This document shows positions 57,611 through 64,000 of a DNA stretch of 64,000 bases, piece by piece; within the stretch, counting starts at the first letter, position 1; each line of letters begins with the position of its first letter. The DNA is taken from positions 124,001 to 188,000 of the forward strand of contig NZ_LRML01000009.1 of assembly GCF_001647285.1 (NCBI RefSeq), written 5' to 3'. The translations under genes and the position numbers were made by a program. Origin of the DNA: Rufibacter roseus. Its GTDB lineage: Bacteria; Bacteroidota; Bacteroidia; Cytophagales; Hymenobacteraceae. The notes under the pieces were generated by a model. The model was not told the origin of the DNA, did not search any database, and was given only the letters and a program-made list of their open reading frames with translations.

Positions 57611-58010
57611 TTTCAATATTAAATGTTAACGATACCGTTTTGCCGTCGTTGCTGAATTCTACCTCGTCACAAAGATTGCGCATTAAAAAGATACCACGTC
57701 CTCCAGGGTTCTCCAGGTTTTCAGGGGCAGTAGGGTCAGAGAGAGACTCAGGATCAAAACCGTTTCCTTCATCTTCTACTTCAAACCGCAGTTTTTTAGG
57801 CTCTACATAGAGAGAAAGATAGACGTTCTTATCCTTGTCAAACTTGTTGCCGTGTCTGATGGCGTTATTCACAGATTCCGTTACAGCAACCATGATGTTA
57901 CCATAGATATCATCCTCAATCTGGAACTTCTCTCTGGAGTTGTCAATAAAGCTCTCCACTATGCGGATGTTCTCAATGATAGAAGGAATCTGAATTTTTA
58001 CTTGATTCAT
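57603..58010 (-). CDS. Small HATPase protein, RsbW-like
   Basis: A 135-residue cytosolic ATPase of the serine-kinase/anti-sigma type. ESVNNAIRHGNKFDKDKNVYLSLYVEPKKLRFEVEDEGNGFDPESL carries the N box (NNAIRHG) and G1 (DEGNGFD), and GGRGIFLMRNLCDEVEF the G2 loop. In Firmicutes RsbW/SpoIIAB proteins phosphorylate an anti-sigma antagonist and bind a sigma factor. No partner gene is adjacent here, so that role is unproven. It is co-transcribed with ybeY (8-base overlap), a conserved arrangement in Bacteroidetes. Confidence 0.85.
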   Translation of the reverse strand: MNQVKIQIPSIIENIRIVESFIDNSREKFQIEDDIYGNIMVAVTESVNNAIRHGNKFDKDKNVYLSLYVEPKKLRFEVEDEGNGFDPESLSDPTAPENLENPGGRGIFLMRNLCDEVEFSNDGKTVSLTFNIENA

Positions 58011-58043
58011 AATATGTAACCTATATCTGAAATGTCTGCAAAT

Positions 58044-61000
58044 CTAATAACCTATTTTTTTAAAATAAGCATCTACCTGCTTTTTATAATAAGGAGTTAA
58101 AGCAGGAAGGTTCTGCCGGAGCGTCTCCGTCTGCTGTTTTTGCTGAGCCTGGTACTTCTGAAGAGACGGCGGAATACGGGCAGGCAGTTCCTTAGCGGTA
58201 TTTGCCTCTCTTTTCTCATCTAAATCTCGTTCATTGGCCGCCTTCTCAGCCTGCAACAATCTGGTCAAAATTTCTTTCTGGCGCATGATTGTCTGCTCCG
58301 TAAGACGTTTATTAACGAGATCAGTTTCGGTTTGTTCCATCAGTTTGCGCAAATTACTTAGATTCTCTCCTCCTTCTTTGCCCCCTGGTTGTGTAGAAGG
58401 CGGAGCCAGTTCTTTCATGGCGTTCCGAAGCATTTCCTGCTGCGCCGCCAAACGGGCCAAAGATTCCGACAAAGCCTTACCAGATTGCCCACTTTGCTTT
58501 AGTTGCTGGATTTGTTCGTTTAGCTGCTGCTGCATTTGCCCTAGTGCGCCGGGGCTCTGACCCTTTCCTTTTCCTTTGCCCTTCTTTTTGCCAGGGCCAC
58601 TTTGTTGGGCGGCCATCATGGCGGCCTGCATTTGCTGCTGCACATCGCTAAGCATTAGCGCCAGATTGTTCATTGACGTCATGGCCAGTTGCTGATGCGT
58701 TCCGGTTTTGCCCAGATTCCGGTCCTTAATAGACTCAGAACTGCGCTTCATCTCCTCTTCCATAGCCCCGACCTCACGTGTCACAAATGACTGAATCTGA
58801 GCTACGCGTTTGGCCAAGGAAAGTAGGCTGTCTTCAATGATCTTGGCATCGTCAGACAGTTTGAGCTGCTGCTGGGCCAGGGCAATGAACCGAGGGTCTG
58901 ATTGGTGTACGTTCCGGAAATCTTTCATCAGCTTCTCCTGGTCAAAAGAGAGCGTTACCAAGTTCTCCAGAATATCACGCAGATGGTCTAAGTTTTCCTG
59001 CATCTGTTGCATGTCTGATTCCATTGACATGCTCTGCATTTGCTCAGACATCTGCTTCATTTTTTGGGCAGCCGATTTTTGTGATTGGCTTGCCTTTTGG
59101 TTTTTGCCTTTGTCCAGATTCTCCTGCGCATCCTGCTGGTCTTGCTCAATCTGCTCTTCCATTTGGTCTGTGTCAGGCAAAGACTCAGGGTGCTCTAGCT
59201 GTTCGTTCATTTTCTCTGCTTCATTCAGCTGTTCCTGCGTCTTTTTGAACTCCTCTTGCAGTTTCTTTTGCTCTTCCTGCAGGTTTTGCTGCAGATTCTT
59301 ATCAGGCTGCTTTTGTCCTTCGGTTTTCTGAGCAAGGTCTTCCTGTTTTTTAGCCAGTTCATCTAGCTTCTGCATTGCATTTTCAAGCTTTTGCTCTACC
59401 TCCAGCTGTTTAAAGAGCTCTAGCAGGCGGTCTAGTTCTTTCTGAAGGTTATCTTCTTGCTGGTTCAGCTTGTCTAGCAGCGGCTGAATCTTAGCTGGGT
59501 CTGGCTGTTTTTGTTGCAGCAGTTTCTCCAGCTCTTCATACAGCTTTTTGGTTTCGTCGTCCAGCAACTCGTCCATGAGCTTTTTAAGCTGGTCGCGTTT
59601 TTCGGCTAGTTTTTCATTTTGAGGCGAAAAACGCTCTTGCTGCTGGTTTAGCTGCTCGTTCATTTTCTGCAGCGTGTTCAACTCTTCCTGCAGGGCCTTT
59701 TTCTTCTCGGCAAGCTCTTGCAGCGCTTTTTTGTCTTGCCAGCTCAGTTCTTTCTTTACTTTCGTTTTTTCTTCGTTCTGCTCCAGCGACTTTTGTAATT
59801 CCTCGGCTTTGCTTAAAGAAGACTTCAGCTGTGATTCTACCTGTTGCGAAGATTCTTCAATTGATTTCTGCGCCTCGTTAAGGTCTGGGAATTTAAAGGT
59901 GAAGGTAGAAGTGCGGGCGCTTTTTGGCTGGGGCACCTGGTCGTTGTCGGTTACCTGTACAAAATACTCCAGCTTCTCCCCTTGTTTGAGCTGCAGCGGC
60001 TTCAGGTTGAATTGGTAAAAATATGACTGGGTAGGAATGGTAGGGTTGTAAGGCATGGCCATCGCCTTAAAACTTGGTGCCGGTTGATTGTCTTTCACCA
60101 CGCGGTAGTGCAAGGCCAACCTACTGAAGCCGTAGTCATCAGAAATAGTGCCGCCCACCACTAAGTAAGAGTACAGCACTGAATCACGGAACTGCTCTAG
60201 AGTGATTTCAGGGTGACGATCTGGAATGACAGTAACTTGGTGGGAGATCTTTTCTTTGTTCTCAGAGTACCGGTTACGCAGGTGCATGCTGAAGCGCTGG
60301 CTCTGCATAAAGGTTTTGTTTAATACAAACTCTTCTCCCTGGGCCTGTGCTTTCAGCTTCTGGGCAGGCTCCTGAAACTGCAGCCAAATAGAATCAGCGT
60401 CATCGGCGGCGAAGCGCCAAGTTACCTTGGTACCTTCCGGAATGGTTAAATCACCAGTGTTGTCTAGTATTTCATTGGGCTTGCGCAGGTATTTGGGGTA
60501 ATTTAGTTCTGCTTTGAGCTGGCGCAGCACTGGGCGAGGTACCACAGTTAACGTGTTAGGCTTTGAGTAAAAGCCAGCGCCGGTAAACTGGAAATCAACT
60601 GATTCTTGCACCTGCTGGAATTCGTGCACGTAGGTTTGCCCTTTCCCTTTTCTCAGAGGTATTTCACGGCCATTTATTACCACGGCCACTTCCTCCGGAA
60701 TTGATCTTCCTTCAATGGCTACTTCCAGTTTGAAATTTTCGCCTTTGAAAGCTCGCAATGATTTGTTCTGCACCACAAATTGAAAAGGAGCTTCAGGGGC
60801 GTAATGGGTCTTAAAATCAATTATGCGGCGGGTACCTTGCACGAACAACGCAGGGTAAATAAATGCCAGTACCAATACCAACACCAAAGGAAGTGCCAGG
60901 TATTTAAAGTACGACTTGTTGTTTTGGGTAATCTTGATTCGCTCCGGAAACTGGTAGCCAGACAATTCTTCAGAGCGTTGCTCCACGCTGGCGGCAATTA

Positions 61001-61376
61001 GATCATTCTCTTGGGCGGCATTGCGAAGTTGGAGCAGGTTCAGGAGCCTATCTTGTATTTCGGGGAAGTAGTGGGATACTTGTTGAGCCGCCTGTTCGTC
61101 TGAGAGAAGTTTCTTAAGATTGGCCAAGGCCATGAGCGGGGTCCAGAGCCAACGGATAACGGCAAATGCGCTGAGGCCTAAAAAAGAGAAGAGCAGAAAC
61201 GCTCTGACCTCTGGCTGAAAGTAAAAGAAATACTCCAGAAGCGTCATGAGCAGGAACGAAGACAACAGCAAACCTGTAGCCAGCAACGTTCCTTTGAAAA
61301 GCAGATTCAGGTAGAACTTGCGTTTAAACGCCTGAAGCTGCTGTAATACAGTTTGTAAAGATCCGGCAGCCCGCAT
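58044..61376 (-). CDS. DUF4175 family large coiled-coil membrane protein
   Basis: The 1110-residue protein has two or three N-terminal transmembrane helices (about 22-65 with LNLLFKGTLLATGLLLSSFLLMTLLEY, and around 155-172 with YLALPLVLVLVLAFIYPALFV). A beta-rich periplasmic-like region follows (about 180-490). The next roughly 350 residues are a very long Gln/Glu/Lys coiled coil (SQQVESQLKSSLSKAEELQKSLEQNEE and similar, to about 840), then a Gly/Lys-rich hinge (KKKGKGKGKGQSPG, near 945) and another coiled coil. DUF4175 proteins head the ybeY-mnmG operon in this phylum. Function is unknown, with envelope stress or cell-division scaffolding only a guess. Confidence 0.82.
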   Translation of the reverse strand: MRAAGSLQTVLQQLQAFKRKFYLNLLFKGTLLATGLLLSSFLLMTLLEYFFYFQPEVRAFLLFSFLGLSAFAVIRWLWTPLMALANLKKLLSDEQAAQQVSHYFPEIQDRLLNLLQLRNAAQENDLIAASVEQRSEELSGYQFPERIKITQNNKSYFKYLALPLVLVLVLAFIYPALFVQGTRRIIDFKTHYAPEAPFQFVVQNKSLRAFKGENFKLEVAIEGRSIPEEVAVVINGREIPLRKGKGQTYVHEFQQVQESVDFQFTGAGFYSKPNTLTVVPRPVLRQLKAELNYPKYLRKPNEILDNTGDLTIPEGTKVTWRFAADDADSIWLQFQEPAQKLKAQAQGEEFVLNKTFMQSQRFSMHLRNRYSENKEKISHQVTVIPDRHPEITLEQFRDSVLYSYLVVGGTISDDYGFSRLALHYRVVKDNQPAPSFKAMAMPYNPTIPTQSYFYQFNLKPLQLKQGEKLEYFVQVTDNDQVPQPKSARTSTFTFKFPDLNEAQKSIEESSQQVESQLKSSLSKAEELQKSLEQNEEKTKVKKELSWQDKKALQELAEKKKALQEELNTLQKMNEQLNQQQERFSPQNEKLAEKRDQLKKLMDELLDDETKKLYEELEKLLQQKQPDPAKIQPLLDKLNQQEDNLQKELDRLLELFKQLEVEQKLENAMQKLDELAKKQEDLAQKTEGQKQPDKNLQQNLQEEQKKLQEEFKKTQEQLNEAEKMNEQLEHPESLPDTDQMEEQIEQDQQDAQENLDKGKNQKASQSQKSAAQKMKQMSEQMQSMSMESDMQQMQENLDHLRDILENLVTLSFDQEKLMKDFRNVHQSDPRFIALAQQQLKLSDDAKIIEDSLLSLAKRVAQIQSFVTREVGAMEEEMKRSSESIKDRNLGKTGTHQQLAMTSMNNLALMLSDVQQQMQAAMMAAQQSGPGKKKGKGKGKGQSPGALGQMQQQLNEQIQQLKQSGQSGKALSESLARLAAQQEMLRNAMKELAPPSTQPGGKEGGENLSNLRKLMEQTETDLVNKRLTEQTIMRQKEILTRLLQAEKAANERDLDEKREANTAKELPARIPPSLQKYQAQQKQQTETLRQNLPALTPYYKKQVDAYFKKIGY

Positions 61377-61534
61377 ACTTTTTGTTTAGAATGAGAAAAG
61401 TAGCCCCAAAACAGCCGCGAACAGAATTCTCCTGCTAAGGCTGTTTCACAGTAATCATACGTAATTGATCAGTAGAATATTAACTCTTTTTAAGACAAGT
61501 TTAGTATAAATAAGAACAAAGGAAAGAAAAGAGC

Positions 61535-61576
61535 TGCGTTTTTGGCCTGCTTTTTAGAAAACAGACCAAAAACGAC
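61535..61576. repeat. Palindromic element copy 24
   Basis: Arms TGCGTTTTTGGCCTGCTTTTTAG and, reversed, GTCGTTTTTGGTCTGTTTTC. It lies 76 bases after the xth stop (minus strand) and upstream of the DUF4175 start. It is the first copy seen after a 14.8-kb stretch without any. Confidence 0.85.
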
Positions 61577-61652
61577 AGAAGTTCTTCCAGATTATTGCTG
61601 GTACAGTTGTTCTGTTTAGCTGTGTCTTTAAAACAGGTTGTACAGCTTATCC

Positions 61653-62426
61653 CTACCCTTCTACCGGATGCATCTCCAGCAGAACGGGGCAGTGGTCAGA
61701 ATGTTTAGCCTCTGGCAAAATAGCGGCACGTTTCATCTGAGGCTTCAACTGCTCTGACACCAACAGGTAATCAATACGCCAGCCCAAGTTCTTCTCACGT
61801 ACATTAGCACGGTAGCTCCACCAAGTATATTGGTGCGGCTCAGAGTTGAAGTGGCGGAACGAATCAACAAAGCCATCTTGCAGAAAGCCGCTGAACCAAT
61901 TTCGTTCTTCAGGCAGAAAGCCAGAGCTTTTAGCATTTGATTTCGGATTGTGGATATCTATGGCTTGATGGCAAATATTATAGTCGCCGCAGATAACTAA
62001 ATTAGGCACTGTAGCCTTTAAACCTTGAATATACTGTTGAAAATCGCGGAGCCATTCCATCTTAAACGCCTGCCGCAAATCACCACTAGACCCAGACGGC
62101 ATGTACACGTTCAACACTGAATAGCCTGCATAGTCGGCGCGGATAACTCTGCCTTCTTGGTCGTACTGTTCAATGCCACAGCCAATGCATACGTTCTTTG
62201 GTTCTACCTTAGATAAGATAGCCACGCCGCTGTAGCCTTTCTTTACTGCTGGGTGTAGGTAAACTTTATACCCAAGTTCCTCAAAGGGAGCTTTGTCAAA
62301 CTTAGTTTCGTCAGCCTTTATCTCCTGCAGGCACAGCACGTCTGGATTAGCGGCTCTTACCCAATCTACAAATCCTTTTGAAATGGCGGACCTGATGCCA
62401 TTTACATTATAACTGATGATTTTCAT
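61653..62426 (-). CDS. xth: Exodeoxyribonuclease III / AP endonuclease
   Basis: A 257-residue class II AP endonuclease that cuts 5' of abasic sites and has 3'-5' exonuclease activity. Motifs: KIISYNVNGIRSAI (metal-site Asn), LQEIKADETKFD (metal Glu), NVYMPSGS, VICGDYNICHQAIDIHNPKSN, and KHSDHCPVLLEM with the catalytic His-Asp pair. Length and order are typical. The small 112-residue gene upstream ends three bases before this start, so the two share a transcript. Confidence 0.96.
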   Translation of the reverse strand: MKIISYNVNGIRSAISKGFVDWVRAANPDVLCLQEIKADETKFDKAPFEELGYKVYLHPAVKKGYSGVAILSKVEPKNVCIGCGIEQYDQEGRVIRADYAGYSVLNVYMPSGSSGDLRQAFKMEWLRDFQQYIQGLKATVPNLVICGDYNICHQAIDIHNPKSNAKSSGFLPEERNWFSGFLQDGFVDSFRHFNSEPHQYTWWSYRANVREKNLGWRIDYLLVSEQLKPQMKRAAILPEAKHSDHCPVLLEMHPVEG

Positions 62427-62429
62427 GTA

Positions 62430-62768
62430 CTACAGCTGATCGAAATATTCAACGGCATGCCATTTCAGCATCCGCTCCTGTTCTTTTAAATTACATGCCG
62501 GCAGCGGCTTCACCGATTTCCAGTGCGGCCATCCGTCTTGGTCAGTGCCTTCCAGTTGATAATAACCCGAAAGGCTCAATAGTTTGCAGGTAGCTATGTG
62601 CATCAAATCCTGCTTTTCTTCCTTTGTGAATTCCCGTAGCCCCTGCCCCAATTCCTGAATACCAACTAAGAATAGTATGGCGTTCAAGTCTGGCTTCTTG
62701 CCGAATTTCTGTTTCAGGTCTTGACGCAAAGCTGCCCACCGGACATCAAAGTCTTCCTCGTTCTCCAT
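62430..62768 (-). CDS. Conserved hypothetical small protein
   Basis: A 112-residue soluble protein with alternating acidic and basic stretches (MENEEDFDVRWAALRQDLKQKFGKKPDLNAILFLVGIQELGQG, then FTKEEKQDLMHIATCKLLSLSGYYQLEGTDQDGWPHWKSVKPLP). The pattern GYYQLEGTDQDGWPHW is distinctive and probably conserved, but I recognise no domain. Its stop codon is three bases from the xth start, suggesting operon co-expression. Confidence 0.6.
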   Translation of the reverse strand: MENEEDFDVRWAALRQDLKQKFGKKPDLNAILFLVGIQELGQGLREFTKEEKQDLMHIATCKLLSLSGYYQLEGTDQDGWPHWKSVKPLPACNLKEQERMLKWHAVEYFDQL

Positions 62769-62845
62769 GGGTATTTAAAGAGTGAATAAGTAATGAATTG
62801 AATGAAGGATGTTTCTTTGATCCTTCATCAATTCTTGTTGTAAAG

Positions 62846-62887
62846 GCTGTTTTAGACCTGTTTTAGCGAAAACAAGCCTAAAACAGC
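62846..62887. repeat. Palindromic element copy 25
   Basis: GCTGTTTTAGACCTGTTTTAGC faces, reversed, GCTGTTTTAGGCTTGTTTTCGC, with A in both arms at the variable position. It lies 17 bases after the stop of the carboxymuconolactone decarboxylase-like gene. Confidence 0.88.
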
Positions 62888-62904
62888 TTTTGTTCTCACT
62901 TTTA

Positions 62905-63255
62905 TTAAACCTGTTGTTCAGTCTTTAGTTCCTCCCAATACTCCACTGCGCGGCGGAAGTGCGGAATCACAATAGAACCACCGATTAAGTTGGCTATGGC
63001 AAAAACCTCATACACCTCTTCGTCTGTTAGGCCGCATTCAAAGCACTTGCCCAGATGGTATTTAATGCAGTCATCGCAGCGCAATACCATGGAGCACGCC
63101 AGACCCAGCATCTCTTTGGTCTTCACATCCAAGGCCCCTTCAGCGTAGGCATTAGTATCTAAATTGAAAAAGCGTTTGATTACTTTATTGTCGGCCGCCA
63201 TGATTTTTTCGTTCATGCGGGAACGGTAGTCGTTGAATTCTTTTATTAAGCTCAT
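62905..63255 (-). CDS. Carboxymuconolactone decarboxylase family (AhpD-like) protein
   Basis: The 116-residue all-helical protein carries the AhpD-type motif in VLRCDDCIKYHLGKCFECG (about 58-76): a redox CxxC (CDDC) followed by the conserved His three residues on, as in alkylhydroperoxidase partners. The rest (LDVKTKEMLGLACSM, EEVYEVFAIANLIGGSIVIPHFRRAVEYWEEL) fits the CMD fold. A peroxidase or disulphide role is likely rather than true lactone decarboxylation. It is divergent from comF with a 68-base shared promoter gap. Confidence 0.85.
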   Translation of the reverse strand: MSLIKEFNDYRSRMNEKIMAADNKVIKRFFNLDTNAYAEGALDVKTKEMLGLACSMVLRCDDCIKYHLGKCFECGLTDEEVYEVFAIANLIGGSIVIPHFRRAVEYWEELKTEQQV

Positions 63256-63323
63256 TGTTGTGCGGAATTAACAGGGGCATCATTGCTCCTTATGTAAAGT
63301 TACACCAAAATCCGCAAGAGTCT

Positions 63324-64000
63324 ATGGCTGCCGTACTCACAGGTTTACAGAGCTTGGTACATGATTTTTTGGCGCTGATTTATCCGGAGCACTGCCGTGC
63401 CTGCGGCGGAGAATTGGCCATGGGCGAGGAAGTTATCTGTAGCCACTGCCGCATAAAACTTCCTTTCACTGATTTTCACCTACACCCCAAAGACAATCTT
63501 TTGCACCAAGTGTTTTGGGGAAGAGTGCCTATTCAGTTGGCTACTGCTTTTCTTTTATTTCAGGAAAAAGGAAGAGTGCAGCGGCTCTTGCACCAACTCA
63601 AGTACAAGGGTCAGGAAGAAGTAGGTGAAGTACTAGGCAGGTGGCATGGTGCAGCTCTGAAAGTACAACCCGATTTCTCTTCTGTTGAAGTTGTTGTTCC
63701 AGTGCCGCTACATAAAAGTAAATTGAGGCAGAGGGGATACAATCAAGTAGCAAGTTATGCTAAGGCTGTAGCGGCTGCATTAGAGGTACCTGTAGCGGAT
63801 GATGCTCTGAGAAAAAATAAGTTGATCCGTACCCAAACAAAGAAGAACAGGCAAGAGCGCTGGGAATCTATGCGCTTACTATACAGCATTCATAAAGCTG
63901 AATTAGTGCATGGAAAGCATGTGCTCTTGTTAGATGATGTGGTAACTACCGGTGCCACTGTTGAAGCGTGTGCTGATGCTTTATTACAGGCTGGTGCCAG
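63324..64000 (+). CDS. comF: ComF family protein, amidophosphoribosyltransferase-like (partial)
   Basis: The frame opens with ATG at 63324 and runs to the edge, about 225 codons, so the C terminus is missing. A zinc-ribbon head (YPEHCRACGGELAMGEEVICSHCRIKLP, about 20-47, four Cys) precedes the phosphoribosyltransferase core: VVVPVPLHKSKLRQRGYNQVASYAKAVA and the PRPP-binding loop LLLDDVVTTGATVEACADALL (about 199-219). ComF proteins act in DNA uptake in competent bacteria and in an unclear way elsewhere. The CMD gene on the other strand is the only neighbour in view. Confidence 0.92.
   Translation, partial: MAAVLTGLQSLVHDFLALIYPEHCRACGGELAMGEEVICSHCRIKLPFTDFHLHPKDNLLHQVFWGRVPIQLATAFLLFQEKGRVQRLLHQLKYKGQEEVGEVLGRWHGAALKVQPDFSSVEVVVPVPLHKSKLRQRGYNQVASYAKAVAAALEVPVADDALRKNKLIRTQTKKNRQERWESMRLLYSIHKAELVHGKHVLLLDDVVTTGATVEACADALLQAGA

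Noticed and set aside
3195-62887. The palindromic repeats as a CRISPR array
   Set aside because: Copies are scattered kilobases apart, imperfect, and without regular spacers or cas genes.
1-64000. tRNA, rRNA, riboswitch or prophage genes
   Set aside because: I looked for T-loop-like GGTTCGAATCC patterns, leader motifs upstream of ribH, ileS and glyQS, and integrase or capsid genes, and saw none. A covariance-model scan would be decisive.

Overview
The window is chromosomal DNA from a member of the Bacteroidetes, most likely order Cytophagales and perhaps family Hymenobacteraceae. The family-level call is inference. Signs of the phylum are: a DksA/TraR-like protein that has lost its zinc-finger cysteines; a TonB-dependent receptor with a carboxypeptidase-like head next to a DUF4249 lipoprotein; the conserved set DUF4175 protein - small HATPase - ybeY - mnmG - methyltransferase; a DUF2807 protein; a DUF5687 ABC permease; few Shine-Dalgarno sequences; and -7 boxes of the TAnnTTTG type. 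The content is mostly housekeeping. I see no tRNA, rRNA, CRISPR array, transposase or prophage.

Layout. 0-5 kb: end of an rluB-like gene, scpB, a DksA-like gene, a small barrel protein, ribH, a TPR membrane protein and pdhA, nearly all on the minus strand. 5-7 kb: recF and a DUF721 (DciA-like) gene on the plus strand. 7-11 kb: a fucose-use pair (fuconolactonase-like amidohydrolase and GH95 alpha-L-fucosidase) and an acyl-CoA thioesterase. 11-18.4 kb: cardiolipin synthase, a YdjM-type membrane hydrolase, an ABC ATPase with its DUF5687 permease, and an ECF sigma factor overlapping a membrane protein. 19-34 kb: glutamate dehydrogenase, M28 peptidase, HTTM protein, patatin-barrel protein, two envelope proteins, TonB receptor plus DUF4249, fasciclin protein, rhomboid protease. 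34-48 kb: polyprenyl synthase, RNase R, a double-domain peptide ABC ATPase, lspA, ileS, dipeptide epimerase, glycyl-tRNA synthetase. 48-52 kb: a PiT phosphate transporter and a diverged PiT-like membrane protein. 52-61 kb: a non-coding AT-rich DnaA-box cluster (candidate replication origin), then a lipoprotein and the five-gene DUF4175-to-methyltransferase operon. 61-64 kb: xth, two small genes and the start of comF.

The most striking non-genic signal is a family of about 25 imperfect palindromes, roughly 40 bp each, scattered through the intergenic spaces. Each is built from two inverted arms close to GTTTTAGGCCTGTTTTT. Many copies sit 2-30 bases after a stop codon, often just ahead of an ordinary GC-rich terminator hairpin. 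Arm sequences vary between copies while the two arms of one copy tend to change together, which points to selection on a hairpin or cruciform. The family is absent from 46.8-61.5 kb, the stretch that also holds the candidate origin and looks lower in GC. I do not recognise the family. Other repeats are a 274-bp MITE-like element with a related single end 39 kb away, a three-copy 45-bp repeat in 16.9-18.6 kb, and blocks of AACTGATAAC-like short repeats.
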